A DNA stretch of 30,026 bases from a virus. Below are positions 9,916 to 17,492 of this stretch, one piece after another. Location: the IMG/VR virus record IMGVR_UViG_3300035698_014631, positions 1 to 30,026 of that record. The stretch is one strand, 5' to 3'. Numbering within the stretch: position 1 is the stretch's first letter; each line of letters opens with the position of its first letter. A program made the translations under genes and the position numbers. The notes under the pieces are model-generated. The model was not told where the DNA came from. It did no database searches and saw only the letters and a list, made by a program, of their open reading frames with translations.

Positions 9916-12900
9916 TAGTCAGTCCCCACTTCAATGACATATCCTAAGCTGCCGTAATCAACAATGTTGTACAGCATGTCTTTTGCAAACTCTGGTCTCG
10001 AAACAGATTGCATGGAATTTGCCAGCTTTATTAGATTATTTTCATCGCCGGATGCCTTCTTGATGCTCTTTACTGCTTCTTGTACATTTTGATATATAAT
10101 GCTCTTTACAGAGTCAATGTGGTCTTCAATTGCATTTTCATCAAATCTCAAAATTCTCCATCCAACATTCGCAAGCTTTTGATCTCTCATCTGGTCTCTT
10201 TGCTTGAGGTCATTTCTTTGGTGCCATATGGCACCATCTGCTTCGACGCCTAGTGCAATTTCTGGAAAAGCAAAATCAATAACATACGGCTGTTTGTGTC
10301 CGGGTAGATTTACTGTATATTGTCCAAAAAGCTTATATGGAATATTAGCAGACTTGATAGCATTTAGCGTCTTTGCTTCTAGAGCAGTGAGCTTCAATTG
10401 GCTTGGCTGTGGAACTTCTTCTTCGCTTTCTTTTTTCTGTTTTCCCTTTTTCATAATGCGAGGAAGTTGTTCTGCTCCGGCTTCCATGCCTCCCATTCCG
10501 CCGCCACCCATCATATCTCCACCCATCATATCTCCACCCGGCGGTGGAGCCATCGGGTCGCCGCCCGGCGGCGGGGCTCCGCCTCCTCCCATTGGACCTC
10601 CTCCCATTGGACCTCCTCCCATTTCCCCGCCCGGTCCCGGAGGCTGTTGCTGAATCATTCCGGCACTGTTTGTAAGGACAGATTCTTCTCTCTTCCTTTC
10701 TATTTCTGTGTCGTAATCCAAATCTATATATTCAAGAAGCGTTCTTTCAGAAACAATTTCTTTATCATGTAGCTGAGCAATGAACTGAGCCATCTGAGTT
10801 TTATCTCTCAGGTTCAGGTCTTCCCATTTGAGCTTTGGGTATAGGTATACTGTTTTTCCAATCCTTTTAGACTTCTCTTCATCAACAAAACCCTGCATCA
10901 TGGCAACAGGCTCAAAGATTCTTTTCTCAACCCATTTTTTAAGCTTGTTTCTCCAGCTTTCTAGCCTTCTCAATAAAACTTCAACTCCAACAGCAGCAGA
11001 ACTGTATGAAGACATTTCTCCATTCAGCAATGCTTGGTTGAGCATGAGTCCATCCAATATCTCTTTTCCTATTTGCTCAACTTCAGCAGTAATATTGTGT
11101 ATTCTGCCTGTGTTTCCCTGAATAGCAATCCTTCCGTTTCTCTCGGTTACAAAGAATCCTGTTGAGGTTTCGAAACACCAAACCTTGCCTTTGTATGGAA
11201 GGAAGGATATGTGATTGTCTTTTACTCTCGAAAAACGCCCTTTGCCGTCGCCAGTCATGTTGCAGCTTATTACATATTGTTTGGATTCTTTTTTGAATCT
11301 ACTGATAGTAGGAGCATATCCAGCTTTAAATAATATCTCCAGTAAATCATGTGCCAACTGCTTGCTGTTTGTTCCAGCTTGCATATAATTTGTGTTTTTA
11401 AAGTATTGTCTGCTTCCGTCTCCGTTTATGTATGACTCAATAAGGATATCGAGTTTTTCTTTTTCCAAGTTTTTTATAAAGCTTGGGATACGCTTGCTAG
11501 AAGATGAAGAGCCAAACATGTTTTTTATTTCTTTGACAATATCCTTTCTCAATATGTCCCATGTTGTAGCCCTTCCATCATATTCATATTTGTGAAAATC
11601 AAAACCAAGACTGGACATGTTGTCATCTATATCTTCACAGTAAATAGGATTTTTTACTGGACATTGAGATATGGATGTTCGATATTGTCTTTTTTCAGAA
11701 TTAAAAACAGAGTATCCTTCAGATATATAATATCCTGCAAATTTCAAGAAAGAATCAATAGGAACTTTATATCCGGCAATATCAACATATTCTAAATTAG
11801 ATTCTTGTTTGTAATCAGCAACAGCCCTAATGTACCTGTCACACTCATTTAACTTTACGAAATCTTTTGCTTGCAGGGCATATCCAGTTGACTTGTCTCT
11901 TTTGTATCCCAACATAGTGTGGTTTGGAGTTATACAAATGTCTGATTTTTGTCCTTCAATACTTACCATAAAATCATTGTAGTCATAGTCATGAAAAGCA
12001 AGAGGGCTTTCGTATCTGGATTCTCCTGTCTCTGAGTCGAATACCAATATTTGCAAATCTTCTATGGCGACTCCCTCGTTCATCACCTTTTTTAATTCAC
12101 TATATGTCATATGGCCTCGTTCTTTCTCAAAAAATGAGGTTTTTTCATCATAGCAAGCTCCATGCCAATCGTAGTCAAACGCATGGTGAGTAACAATGGT
12201 TAGGTTCGGGTCGTTGGTCACGTTGGATAGCTGATTAACTACATCTTGAATGTCATCAGGAGTGGCAGGTCTGTCCTTGTCTCCAACCTTCACAACTCTA
12301 ATGGGCAAAATCAGTCTTTCAGCGACGATCCAGTTCGCTGTCATCAATTTTGTTTTGTAAGCAAGGACTGTAAAAAGCCTTCTTAGCAAGGAGTTTCCGT
12401 ATGTTCCATACCCTGATGGATTATGCTTCAGATGGCTTACGCATCTGTTGGATAGCTTGATTGGTCTCCCGGTAAGAGCGGCTTCTATAACGCTGGGATC
12501 GAGATTTTGATAAATGTGGGTAGGGTATTTTTGCTGAACTATTCTTTTCAGTTCTTCGTCTGGGCGAAGCATAATCACGGGTTCCCCAGCCAGAACATTG
12601 TCTTCTACATCAATGTAGTCTGGGTTTAGAACTCTAATAGATTTGAATGTCCCGTTAGCATGGGTCGATTTTTCTCCATCCTTTAGAACTTTTTCTCCTC
12701 TGGTCTCTGGAGAGTCAATCTCTAAGAATGGATATACATCTCCAATCATAAAGTAGTCATGGCTGATAATTTTCAACCATTCTTCTAAATCAAGATCATC
12801 AACCAGTTGTTCGTAAAACTCTAGAATTGTTCTATCTGGGCATTCTAGTTTGAAGCCGTTGATTGGGAAATATGCATAGAAGTCTATGCCTGCTCCTACC

Positions 12901-14417
12901 TTCGGCTCGTTCTCATAATAGAAGCGGCAGTTAGAAATTGAAAAACCAGAAGATACAAACGTCCTTTCTGGGTCAATTTGAAGGTCATATCCTTTTCCTG
13001 TGTGAAAGAACTCTCGAATTTTGCTGATAGGTTGTGCTAGATAGCTTACCCCATTCTCTTCGTATATGAACCTGAGTTCTCTTTGAGTTTTTGGACTGAA
13101 AGAACTAGGTATCTTATTGCTCCTCATGTATGGTTGAAGCTTAGGAACCTCAGAAGAAGGAATGGTTATTCGATAGCAGCATTCACTGCTTGTTTCAAAA
13201 TGATCTCCATACAAAGGTATTTTATTCAAAGATGCGTTTATGCCAACAGAAAGAAGCATAGAATATATCTGATCAGCCATATCGCATGAATAATTATTTG
13301 CGATTAGCTTTGTACTGACTGGATTGAAGTGTCCGTCTCCATCAAAGTATCCGCCTAAAACATGTAGCCGAGATTCTTTATCTAGCTCTAGTATATTTTT
13401 TGTAAATTTCTTTTTAGATAATTTTCCAGAAATATATTTATCAAAAAACAACCAAGCTTTTTTGCTATATTTTGAAACTCTTTTTCCTCGACCTTCTCCG
13501 TGCTTCCTTTCTCCAACATGCTCCCCCCATTCATGCTCGGATAAACAGGAAACAAGTTCCTCTGAATGGTGCTCATCTTGATCCATTGTAAAATGAACGC
13601 TACGAGCATATATTTCTTTGCTAATACAGCCATCTGCTATGCAAACTCCGATCATCCATGCCTTATCTTCATCTATAGATTTGATTCCGGCTTGTACTAT
13701 GGGGGTAAGTAAATAATCTTTTTTGCTTACTGTTTGGGCTTCTTTTTTAGTTATTAGAGATTCGGGGATTTTTACTTTTTTTACTCCATTTGACTTTACT
13801 CCCTTTTTTTCTCTATATTCTTTACTTGATTCTATTTTTTTCTTCTTTCTATACATTTCCCCATCTAGAACGACTATTTTGTGTTCTTCGGAAACCTGAA
13901 CCTCTCTCCAGTAACCATGTGCAGATATCCCAAAGCATCTTTTATTTTTGCAATCTCTGGCAGAAAAATGCACAGGATTTCTTAGGTTTCCCTCTCCTGA
14001 AACAATGGCTTCTGATTCGATATTCTGATAAAGAAGGCCTCCAGTTATGACGTCTTCAATTATATCATCTGTATAAAAAGGAAAATCCTCAATAGGAACA
14101 TATGTCCCATCTTCTTGCAAAAGTTCTTGGCCCGGAAGATTTAGCCACTGATAGACCTCAAATCTCTTCGACGCAATTTGCCAGTTTTGGGGCGTGTGCA
14201 TAGGAGAAAAGAACATTGGTTGCGTAAAAACAACGTTTGCTCCAGTTCCAGTGAATTGAGCACTTTTTGTAATATCCATATGAACGGATTTTGCTCCGCC
14301 ATATTTTTTATCTATTGATCCGGTTTTGTTTAAAGGAGACATTGTTCCGCTAGAAACGATGTTCTTGCCTCTATTGGCGTCTCCGGGATTGGGAGTATTC
14401 ATTTTGATGGTTGCCAT
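9915..14417 (-). CDS. Portal protein with two inteins and a C-terminal Vsr/DUF559-type nuclease domain
   Basis: The portal ring is the DNA entry channel and docks terminase. The extein parts show the portal pattern: W91 joins CRFYYENEPKVGAGIDFY, followed by LEEWLKIISHDYFMIGDVYPF, GYGTYGNSLLRRLFTVLAYK, then KKWVEKRIFEPVAMMQGF and YLYPKLKWEDLNLRDKTQMA. The 1,500 residues contain an intein at 92-496 and another at 755-1102, leaving 747 residues after splicing. A Gly/Met/Pro-rich linker (about 1260-1315) leads to a nuclease-like domain (about 1342-1441) with D1381, E1392, D1394, H1399 and GWRILRF. A tail of about 60 residues follows. Start ATG 14417 has Shine-Dalgarno AAGGA. The portal call is firm. 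The fused nuclease is unusual, and its activity is inferred from motifs. Confidence 0.9.
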   Translation of the reverse strand: MATIKMNTPNPGDANRGKNIVSSGTMSPLNKTGSIDKKYGGAKSVHMDITKSAQFTGTGANVVFTQPMFFSPMHTPQNWQIASKRFEVYQWLNLPGQELLQEDGTYVPIEDFPFYTDDIIEDVITGGLLYQNIESEAIVSGEGNLRNPVHFSARDCKNKRCFGISAHGYWREVQVSEEHKIVVLDGEMYRKKKKIESSKEYREKKGVKSNGVKKVKIPESLITKKEAQTVSKKDYLLTPIVQAGIKSIDEDKAWMIGVCIADGCISKEIYARSVHFTMDQDEHHSEELVSCLSEHEWGEHVGERKHGEGRGKRVSKYSKKAWLFFDKYISGKLSKKKFTKNILELDKESRLHVLGGYFDGDGHFNPVSTKLIANNYSCDMADQIYSMLLSVGINASLNKIPLYGDHFETSSECCYRITIPSSEVPKLQPYMRSNKIPSSFSPKTQRELRFIYEENGVSYLAQPISKIREFFHTGKGYDLQIDPERTFVSSGFSISNCRFYYENEPKVGAGIDFYAYFPINGFKLECPDRTILEFYEQLVDDLDLEEWLKIISHDYFMIGDVYPFLEIDSPETRGEKVLKDGEKSTHANGTFKSIRVLNPDYIDVEDNVLAGEPVIMLRPDEELKRIVQQKYPTHIYQNLDPSVIEAALTGRPIKLSNRCVSHLKHNPSGYGTYGNSLLRRLFTVLAYKTKLMTANWIVAERLILPIRVVKVGDKDRPATPDDIQDVVNQLSNVTNDPNLTIVTHHAFDYDWHGACYDEKTSFFEKERGHMTYSELKKVMNEGVAIEDLQILVFDSETGESRYESPLAFHDYDYNDFMVSIEGQKSDICITPNHTMLGYKRDKSTGYALQAKDFVKLNECDRYIRAVADYKQESNLEYVDIAGYKVPIDSFLKFAGYYISEGYSVFNSEKRQYRTSISQCPVKNPIYCEDIDDNMSSLGFDFHKYEYDGRATTWDILRKDIVKEIKNMFGSSSSSKRIPSFIKNLEKEKLDILIESYINGDGSRQYFKNTNYMQAGTNSKQLAHDLLEILFKAGYAPTISRFKKESKQYVISCNMTGDGKGRFSRVKDNHISFLPYKGKVWCFETSTGFFVTERNGRIAIQGNTGRIHNITAEVEQIGKEILDGLMLNQALLNGEMSSYSSAAVGVEVLLRRLESWRNKLKKWVEKRIFEPVAMMQGFVDEEKSKRIGKTVYLYPKLKWEDLNLRDKTQMAQFIAQLHDKEIVSERTLLEYIDLDYDTEIERKREESVLTNSAGMIQQQPPGPGGEMGGGPMGGGPMGGGGAPPPGGDPMAPPPGGDMMGGDMMGGGGMGGMEAGAEQLPRIMKKGKQKKESEEEVPQPSQLKLTALEAKTLNAIKSANIPYKLFGQYTVNLPGHKQPYVIDFAFPEIALGVEADGAIWHQRNDLKQRDQMRDQKLANVGWRILRFDENAIEDHIDSVKSIIYQNVQEAVKSIKKASGDENNLIKLANSMQSVSRPEFAKDMLYNIVDYGSLGYVIEVGTD
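10095..10394 (-). other. Vsr/DUF559-like endonuclease domain within the portal reading frame
   Basis: The segment reads as LTALEAKTLNAI (N-terminal helix with conserved Glu), then YVIDFAFPEIALGVEADGAIW, His, a helix with RDQMRDQKL, and GWRILRF. This is the order of conserved positions in the DUF559/very-short-patch-repair-like branch of PD-(D/E)XK nucleases: D, E-x-D-G, W-H, R-D, L, G-W, R-F. All expected acidic residues are present, so it need not be a dead remnant. Confidence 0.8.
10478..10640 (-). repeat. Gly/Met/Pro-rich linker coded by short 15-base repeats
   Basis: Two copies of catcatatctccacc (plus strand, about 10509-10538) and nearly three of cctcctcccattgga (about 10582-10623) encode GGDMM and GGGPM repeats. 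The local GC content is far above the surroundings. The repeats code for a flexible linker between the portal body and the nuclease-like domain. Confidence 0.85.
11112..12155 (-). mobile_element. Second portal intein, canonical, with LAGLIDADG endonuclease (348 residues)
   Basis: It begins with Cys1 (CYDEKTSFF) directly after extein HGA. Block B is DICITPNHTML, with Thr and His. The endonuclease helices are FAGYYISEG and IESYINGDG. It ends WCFETSTGFFVTERNGRIAIQGN before Thr+1 (TGRIHN). The penultimate residue is Gly instead of His, which is common in phage inteins. All residues needed for class 1 splicing are otherwise present. Confidence 0.93.
12930..14144 (-). mobile_element. First portal intein, LAGLIDADG type, with Leu at position 1 (405 residues)
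   Basis: The insertion lies between W91 and CRFYYENEP of the portal. Block A is LNLPGQELLQEDGTYVPIEDF and aligns without gaps to the protease intein CFPPDAPVLMADGTEK, placing Leu (CTA) where the nucleophilic Cys belongs. Block B is VQVSEEHKIVV (Ser and His179). The endonuclease helices are MIGVCIADG and LGGYFDGDG. The end is YDLQIDPERTFVSSGFSISN followed by Cys+1. Start is 14144 if Leu is residue 1, or 14141 if Asn is. Confidence 0.9.
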
Positions 14418-14429
14418 AGTTATTCCTTA

Positions 14430-14954
14430 TTAGCCGTCGATCTCTAAAGACCTTGCAGACATATCTATATCTTCGTCAAAATGCGGGGGTCTTTTCGCAC
14501 TTTTCATGTCTTCTTCAAATTCTTTAAAGTACCAATCTTTATCTACTTCTTTTTTGATAGCTGGTTTGAATTCTTTTGACTTGTATCCATCGAGCTTGTA
14601 TTGCTCAGGACCAAATTCATTTTCTCCCTTTTCTTTCCACCTTCTTCGCCTTCGAACCATTTCATCTACTTCGCTATCTTCCGAGCTTGAGACCTTGACC
14701 TTGCTATATTTTTTTGTCTTACTGTCGAAAATTACTTGAGTGCTAGCAAGCTGAACATTTGTGTTGGGAATGAGTCCTTTTTGTTTTTCTTGGTCTGGAG
14801 CAAACTTCGGTTGGAACTCTTTAGGCTGATTGAAAGCAAATCCGCAATTTTGACAGGTTCCTGATCCAGTAGCGTTGGCATCAAGAGTTCCGCCGCAATT
14901 CGGGCATGTCTTTGTTGTTAGGTTGATTTCGCCTGAAGAAGTATCTCCGGGCAT
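14430..14954 (-). CDS. Zinc-ribbon protein upstream of the portal (174 residues), possibly also made as a -1 fusion
   Basis: The N-terminus has C17-x2-C20 and C34-x2-C37 (TCPNCGGTLDAN...GTCQNCGF), a zinc ribbon. The remainder is charged and probably disordered, with DEMVRRRRRWKEKGENEFGPEQY and an acidic C-terminus. The function is unknown. The ATG at 14954 has only a moderate AGGG ribosome site, and that site lies in one arm of a perfect hairpin (14958-14972). The same frame is open upstream, without a stop, to the A10 run at the end of the preceding gene. A -1 slip there would fuse the two proteins into about 754 residues. It ends 12 bases before the portal start. Confidence 0.82.
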   Translation of the reverse strand: MPGDTSSGEINLTTKTCPNCGGTLDANATGSGTCQNCGFAFNQPKEFQPKFAPDQEKQKGLIPNTNVQLASTQVIFDSKTKKYSKVKVSSSEDSEVDEMVRRRRRWKEKGENEFGPEQYKLDGYKSKEFKPAIKKEVDKDWYFKEFEEDMKSAKRPPHFDEDIDMSARSLEIDG

Positions 14955-14957
14955 TTT

Positions 14958-14972
14958 GACCCTAAAAGGGTC
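14958..14972 (-). promoter_or_regulatory. Perfect 6-bp hairpin covering the ribosome site of the zinc-ribbon gene
   Basis: The minus strand reads GACCCT TTT AGGGTC just before AAAATG. The AGGG that would serve as Shine-Dalgarno is in the downstream arm. Such a fold could lower independent initiation at 14954. There is no poly-T tail, so it is not a rho-independent terminator. Confidence 0.5.
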
Positions 14973-15037
14973 TTGTCTTGGCCTTCCGCCAGTATTTTTG
15001 TTGCCATATCCGGTATAGCCATTATACTGAGCTTCAA

Positions 15038-16693
15038 CTAACTTTTTTTTTTAGAAGAAGCGTGCCGTCCTCTATGGTTATGTGTGCCTTCCGGCCCAAA
15101 TTTTTGATCCCAAGAATTTTGATGAGAAACCTCTTGAGAAGGATGGTTTTGAAAAGACTGATCATCGCTAGGTCCATCGTAATTGTTTCTGATAGAATCT
15201 ATTTGCTCTATAGCTTTGTGCAATGAAGTGGTGTTTCCATATACAGAGTCATCTGTATCGCTGTAATATTCATAAAAAATGTTCTCTGACTCAGGTGATG
15301 ATGTGTAGCTATCAGGACTCAATACAATAGTATAGTCCCCATATCTCCATTCATTTGGGTTGACTTGCTCTAATGTTTGCTTAGCGATCTTGGATTTTTT
15401 TTTTGAATTAGCCATAGCATCAACCAATTCTTTTGTATTGGCTGTCTTATTCATCTTCTTGCGGGCTTTAGCCGTAGTCCAATTGAAAGGCTTGTCCGTG
15501 TTTGTTTCCGGCCCATATCCTCTATCGTTTTGCGATCTCATATGCTGCATGCGTGTTTCAAGAGACTCGTATTGAGGAATTCTTGGCTTTCTGATTTGTC
15601 CCGGTAGCAACTGCATATTATTTTTTTCAGGAATATTTTTGTCTACCTCAAATCTTTTCTGGATATATCCGCCAATCCATTCTCCCGTTTTGCTATCTCT
15701 GTATGGACGAGAATACTTGTCCATGACAGTTCCTCTCCAGATAGCTTCCCAATCGATATTCCAAACGCCATCAACATCTTGCCCAAACCCCTTGTTTCTT
15801 TCTAAGATATGCCAATCAGAAACTGGCTGGCCTCTAAGGAATGGGTCAGGTCTTTTCTCGCTAGGACCATAAAGAATTACGTTTTGATCTGTATGGTGTT
15901 GTGCGGTCTTCTTTAGGTTGAAGGACTTCTTTTCGCTAGCGGTTTTCTTCATAGCATGCTGCTTTGCTAGCTTCTTGATACGGTCATTTGTTTCTGCAAT
16001 GATGTCTTGATTCATATTATTACCCTCAAAAGAATTCGCATGAGGAGCCTGTATAGTGACAGAATCATCATCAATGCTAATCAAATCATATATTTGTTTA
16101 GCGGCATTGAGCTTATCTTCTTCGCTCATTGCGTCCATGTCTTCATAGAAAACTTTGACCATTTTGGTAAAATCTTCGTAGTTTTGCCCAGAAAGGTCTC
16201 CTAGTTTTTGAATAGCATCTGGTGCAGTTAGAAGCTCAGTCATGAGCATTTGCAGAAGTTCTGCATGGCTATTCGGATTTTGGATAGTCTCGTGTTCTTG
16301 GTACTCTTGACCTTGATCATATGCATCATCTGCTTCCATTAGGTCATCTTCTAGCAGGAGATCGTCTTCTTCTGTTTCATCGAACAGGGGGTCTTGCATC
16401 GGTGGCATTGCTTGAGCTTTCTTGAAGTTGTATGCTTTTGACTTTGCCATTTGTGTTGCTTGTCCTAGTTCGTTAGTCATTTGTGCTTGTTCTATAGCTC
16501 CAACCATTTGCTCTTTTTGCTGAGTCAGCAAATCTGCATTAGAAATATCGCTTTGAAGATTGTCGATGATTTCTTGAGCTTTATTAGGATCATACATTCC
16601 GTTTTCATCAAATACTTGTTGAAGCAAAGAAACATCTCCTCCCATTTGGGAGATCATGTTTTGTGCTTGTTCCATATTGATAGGAGAGATCAT
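15038..16693 (-). CDS. Hypothetical head-region protein (551 residues) ending in an A10 run
   Basis: I do not recognise a family. Residues 1-110 are Gln/Met/Asp-rich and helical (NMEQAQNMISQMGGDVSLLQ; acidic LLLEDDLMEADD). The centre has HANSFEGNNMNQDIIAE, and two Lys-rich motifs of the LKK-A kind (AYNFKKAQAM, SFNLKKTAQHH). The second half has a conserved-looking block, WNIDWEAIWRG, then YRDSKTGEWIGGYIQKRF. The C-terminus includes a strand-rich YGDYTIVLSPDSY. The start ATG 16693 lies 8 bases after the stop of the frameshift-extended upstream gene. The last codons are TCT AAA AAA AAA AGT TAG, a slippery run that may allow fusion to the next gene. No signal peptide or membrane segment is visible. 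Confidence 0.82.
   Translation of the reverse strand: MISPINMEQAQNMISQMGGDVSLLQQVFDENGMYDPNKAQEIIDNLQSDISNADLLTQQKEQMVGAIEQAQMTNELGQATQMAKSKAYNFKKAQAMPPMQDPLFDETEEDDLLLEDDLMEADDAYDQGQEYQEHETIQNPNSHAELLQMLMTELLTAPDAIQKLGDLSGQNYEDFTKMVKVFYEDMDAMSEEDKLNAAKQIYDLISIDDDSVTIQAPHANSFEGNNMNQDIIAETNDRIKKLAKQHAMKKTASEKKSFNLKKTAQHHTDQNVILYGPSEKRPDPFLRGQPVSDWHILERNKGFGQDVDGVWNIDWEAIWRGTVMDKYSRPYRDSKTGEWIGGYIQKRFEVDKNIPEKNNMQLLPGQIRKPRIPQYESLETRMQHMRSQNDRGYGPETNTDKPFNWTTAKARKKMNKTANTKELVDAMANSKKKSKIAKQTLEQVNPNEWRYGDYTIVLSPDSYTSSPESENIFYEYYSDTDDSVYGNTTSLHKAIEQIDSIRNNYDGPSDDQSFQNHPSQEVSHQNSWDQKFGPEGTHNHRGRHASSKKKS
15043..15052 (-). other. A10 run: candidate -1 slip site joining two genes
   Basis: In the zero frame this is A_AAA_AAA followed by AGT and the TAG stop. 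A -1 slip reads AAA AAA AAG TTA GTT and continues for 30 residues (LVEAQYNGYTGYGNKNTGG...) straight into the zinc-ribbon gene. A modest hairpin, GCTATA-CCGGA-TATGGC, lies about 24 bases downstream, farther than usual for a stimulator. Transcript slippage on A10 is an alternative route. Confidence 0.5.
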
Positions 16694-16701
16694 GTTGTAT
16701 T

Positions 16702-17492
16702 TTATTTCCCTAGTAGATTCTTCAAGAAATTATCCATTACATCGTTGCTGGTTAGAGATTTGCCGTTTTCTCTCCAAGATTCATCTTTTTGAGATTTTTC
16801 TTCTGCAATCCTTTTTGATAGTGCTTCTCCTTCTGTTGCTTCTACAATTCCTCCAAATGCTTCGCTATCAAAAATACTGTTGCCTAGCTTGCTTGGCTTG
16901 TACTTTTCTCCCGAAACAGCGGGGCTTAGCGGAGCAATGTCAGATTTTGTTCTCTGATCTACATCTTGAAGCTGAGCAACGAGATGGTCGGTAAGCTCTT
17001 GTTTTTGTCGTTTTTTCTTTCCAGCCTTTCTTGTTTTTCTTCGGCTGTCTTTTCTTTTGAAGTTTTCTGCCCTTCGCTAATAATCCTTTCCAGTTTTTCT
17101 GCATCCCAAATCGAGTTAGATGACTCGCTTCTGATATGCTTGTTAGGTCCGCCTGTATCTAGTATTGATCCCGACATTGCAGAGGAGATAACCGAAGAAT
17201 TATTGGCAAAGGACATCTCGGGTTTATCGAGTTTCTTTGCCGAATTTTCTTTTGCAATTACGGGTTTTTGGACTGCGGCCTGTTCTGGCTCTGCTCCTTC
17301 AAGAAAGAGCATTTTGTTTTGAGCCTGCTGGCTGTATAGATTGTTCGATCTCGGCTTGCTGATCTCGTTTCTTTGATCAAGCTTAGAACCATTGTATTTG
17401 TCATCAATAGCTTCAACTTCTTGAGCGAGCTTAGAGAAATCCATTCCTAAATGGCCGATTCGGTTTTCATCTGAAATTCTTTGTAAGGCCAT
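16702..17492 (-). CDS. Hypothetical protein with a -1 frameshift (177-residue short and 263-residue long forms)
   Basis: The ATG at 17492 overlaps the preceding stop as TAATG. The zero frame gives 177 residues ending at 16959. At 17010-17016 the coding strand reads AGA AAA AAC, a canonical A_AAA_AAC slippery heptamer. Slipping by -1 opens 102 more codons down to TAA at 16702. The extension contains QELTDHLVAQLQDVDQRT, then SIFDSEAFGGIVEATEGEAL and a C-terminal helix DVMDNFLKNLLGK. It has no credible start of its own and fills an otherwise empty 257-base gap, so it must be read from this gene. The body is charged and helical (LERIISEGQKTSKEKTAEEK). The function is unknown. Frameshifting is known for phage tail chaperones, but nothing here resembles one. 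Confidence 0.8.
17010..17016 (-). promoter_or_regulatory. Canonical -1 slippery heptamer A_AAA_AAC
   Basis: It is in the correct phase relative to the start at 17492 (AGA AAA AAC GAC). An AAAGG resembling a Shine-Dalgarno lies about eight bases upstream, reminiscent of the internal stimulator of bacterial frameshift sites. I see no strong stem-loop just downstream. Confidence 0.65.

Noticed and set aside
10478-10640. Short GC-rich repeats that might be a CRISPR-like array
   Set aside because: Units are 15 bases, directly adjacent with no spacers, and encode a Gly/Met/Pro linker in frame.
12930-14144. Class 3 intein as explanation for the missing Cys1
   Set aside because: Class 3 needs a Trp in block B, a Cys in block F and a Thr in block G. 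Block B here is VQVSEEHKIVV with no Trp after the His, and block F (YDLQID) has no Cys.
15395-15404. A second A10 run in the 551-residue gene as a further frameshift site
   Set aside because: The frame continues normally across it, and a -1 slip meets a stop after a few codons with no open extension.
16959-17492. Tail-assembly chaperone pair as identity of the frameshifted gene
   Set aside because: The -1 site is similar in kind, but the gene lies between terminase and portal, not before a tape-measure gene, and the sequence does not resemble those proteins.
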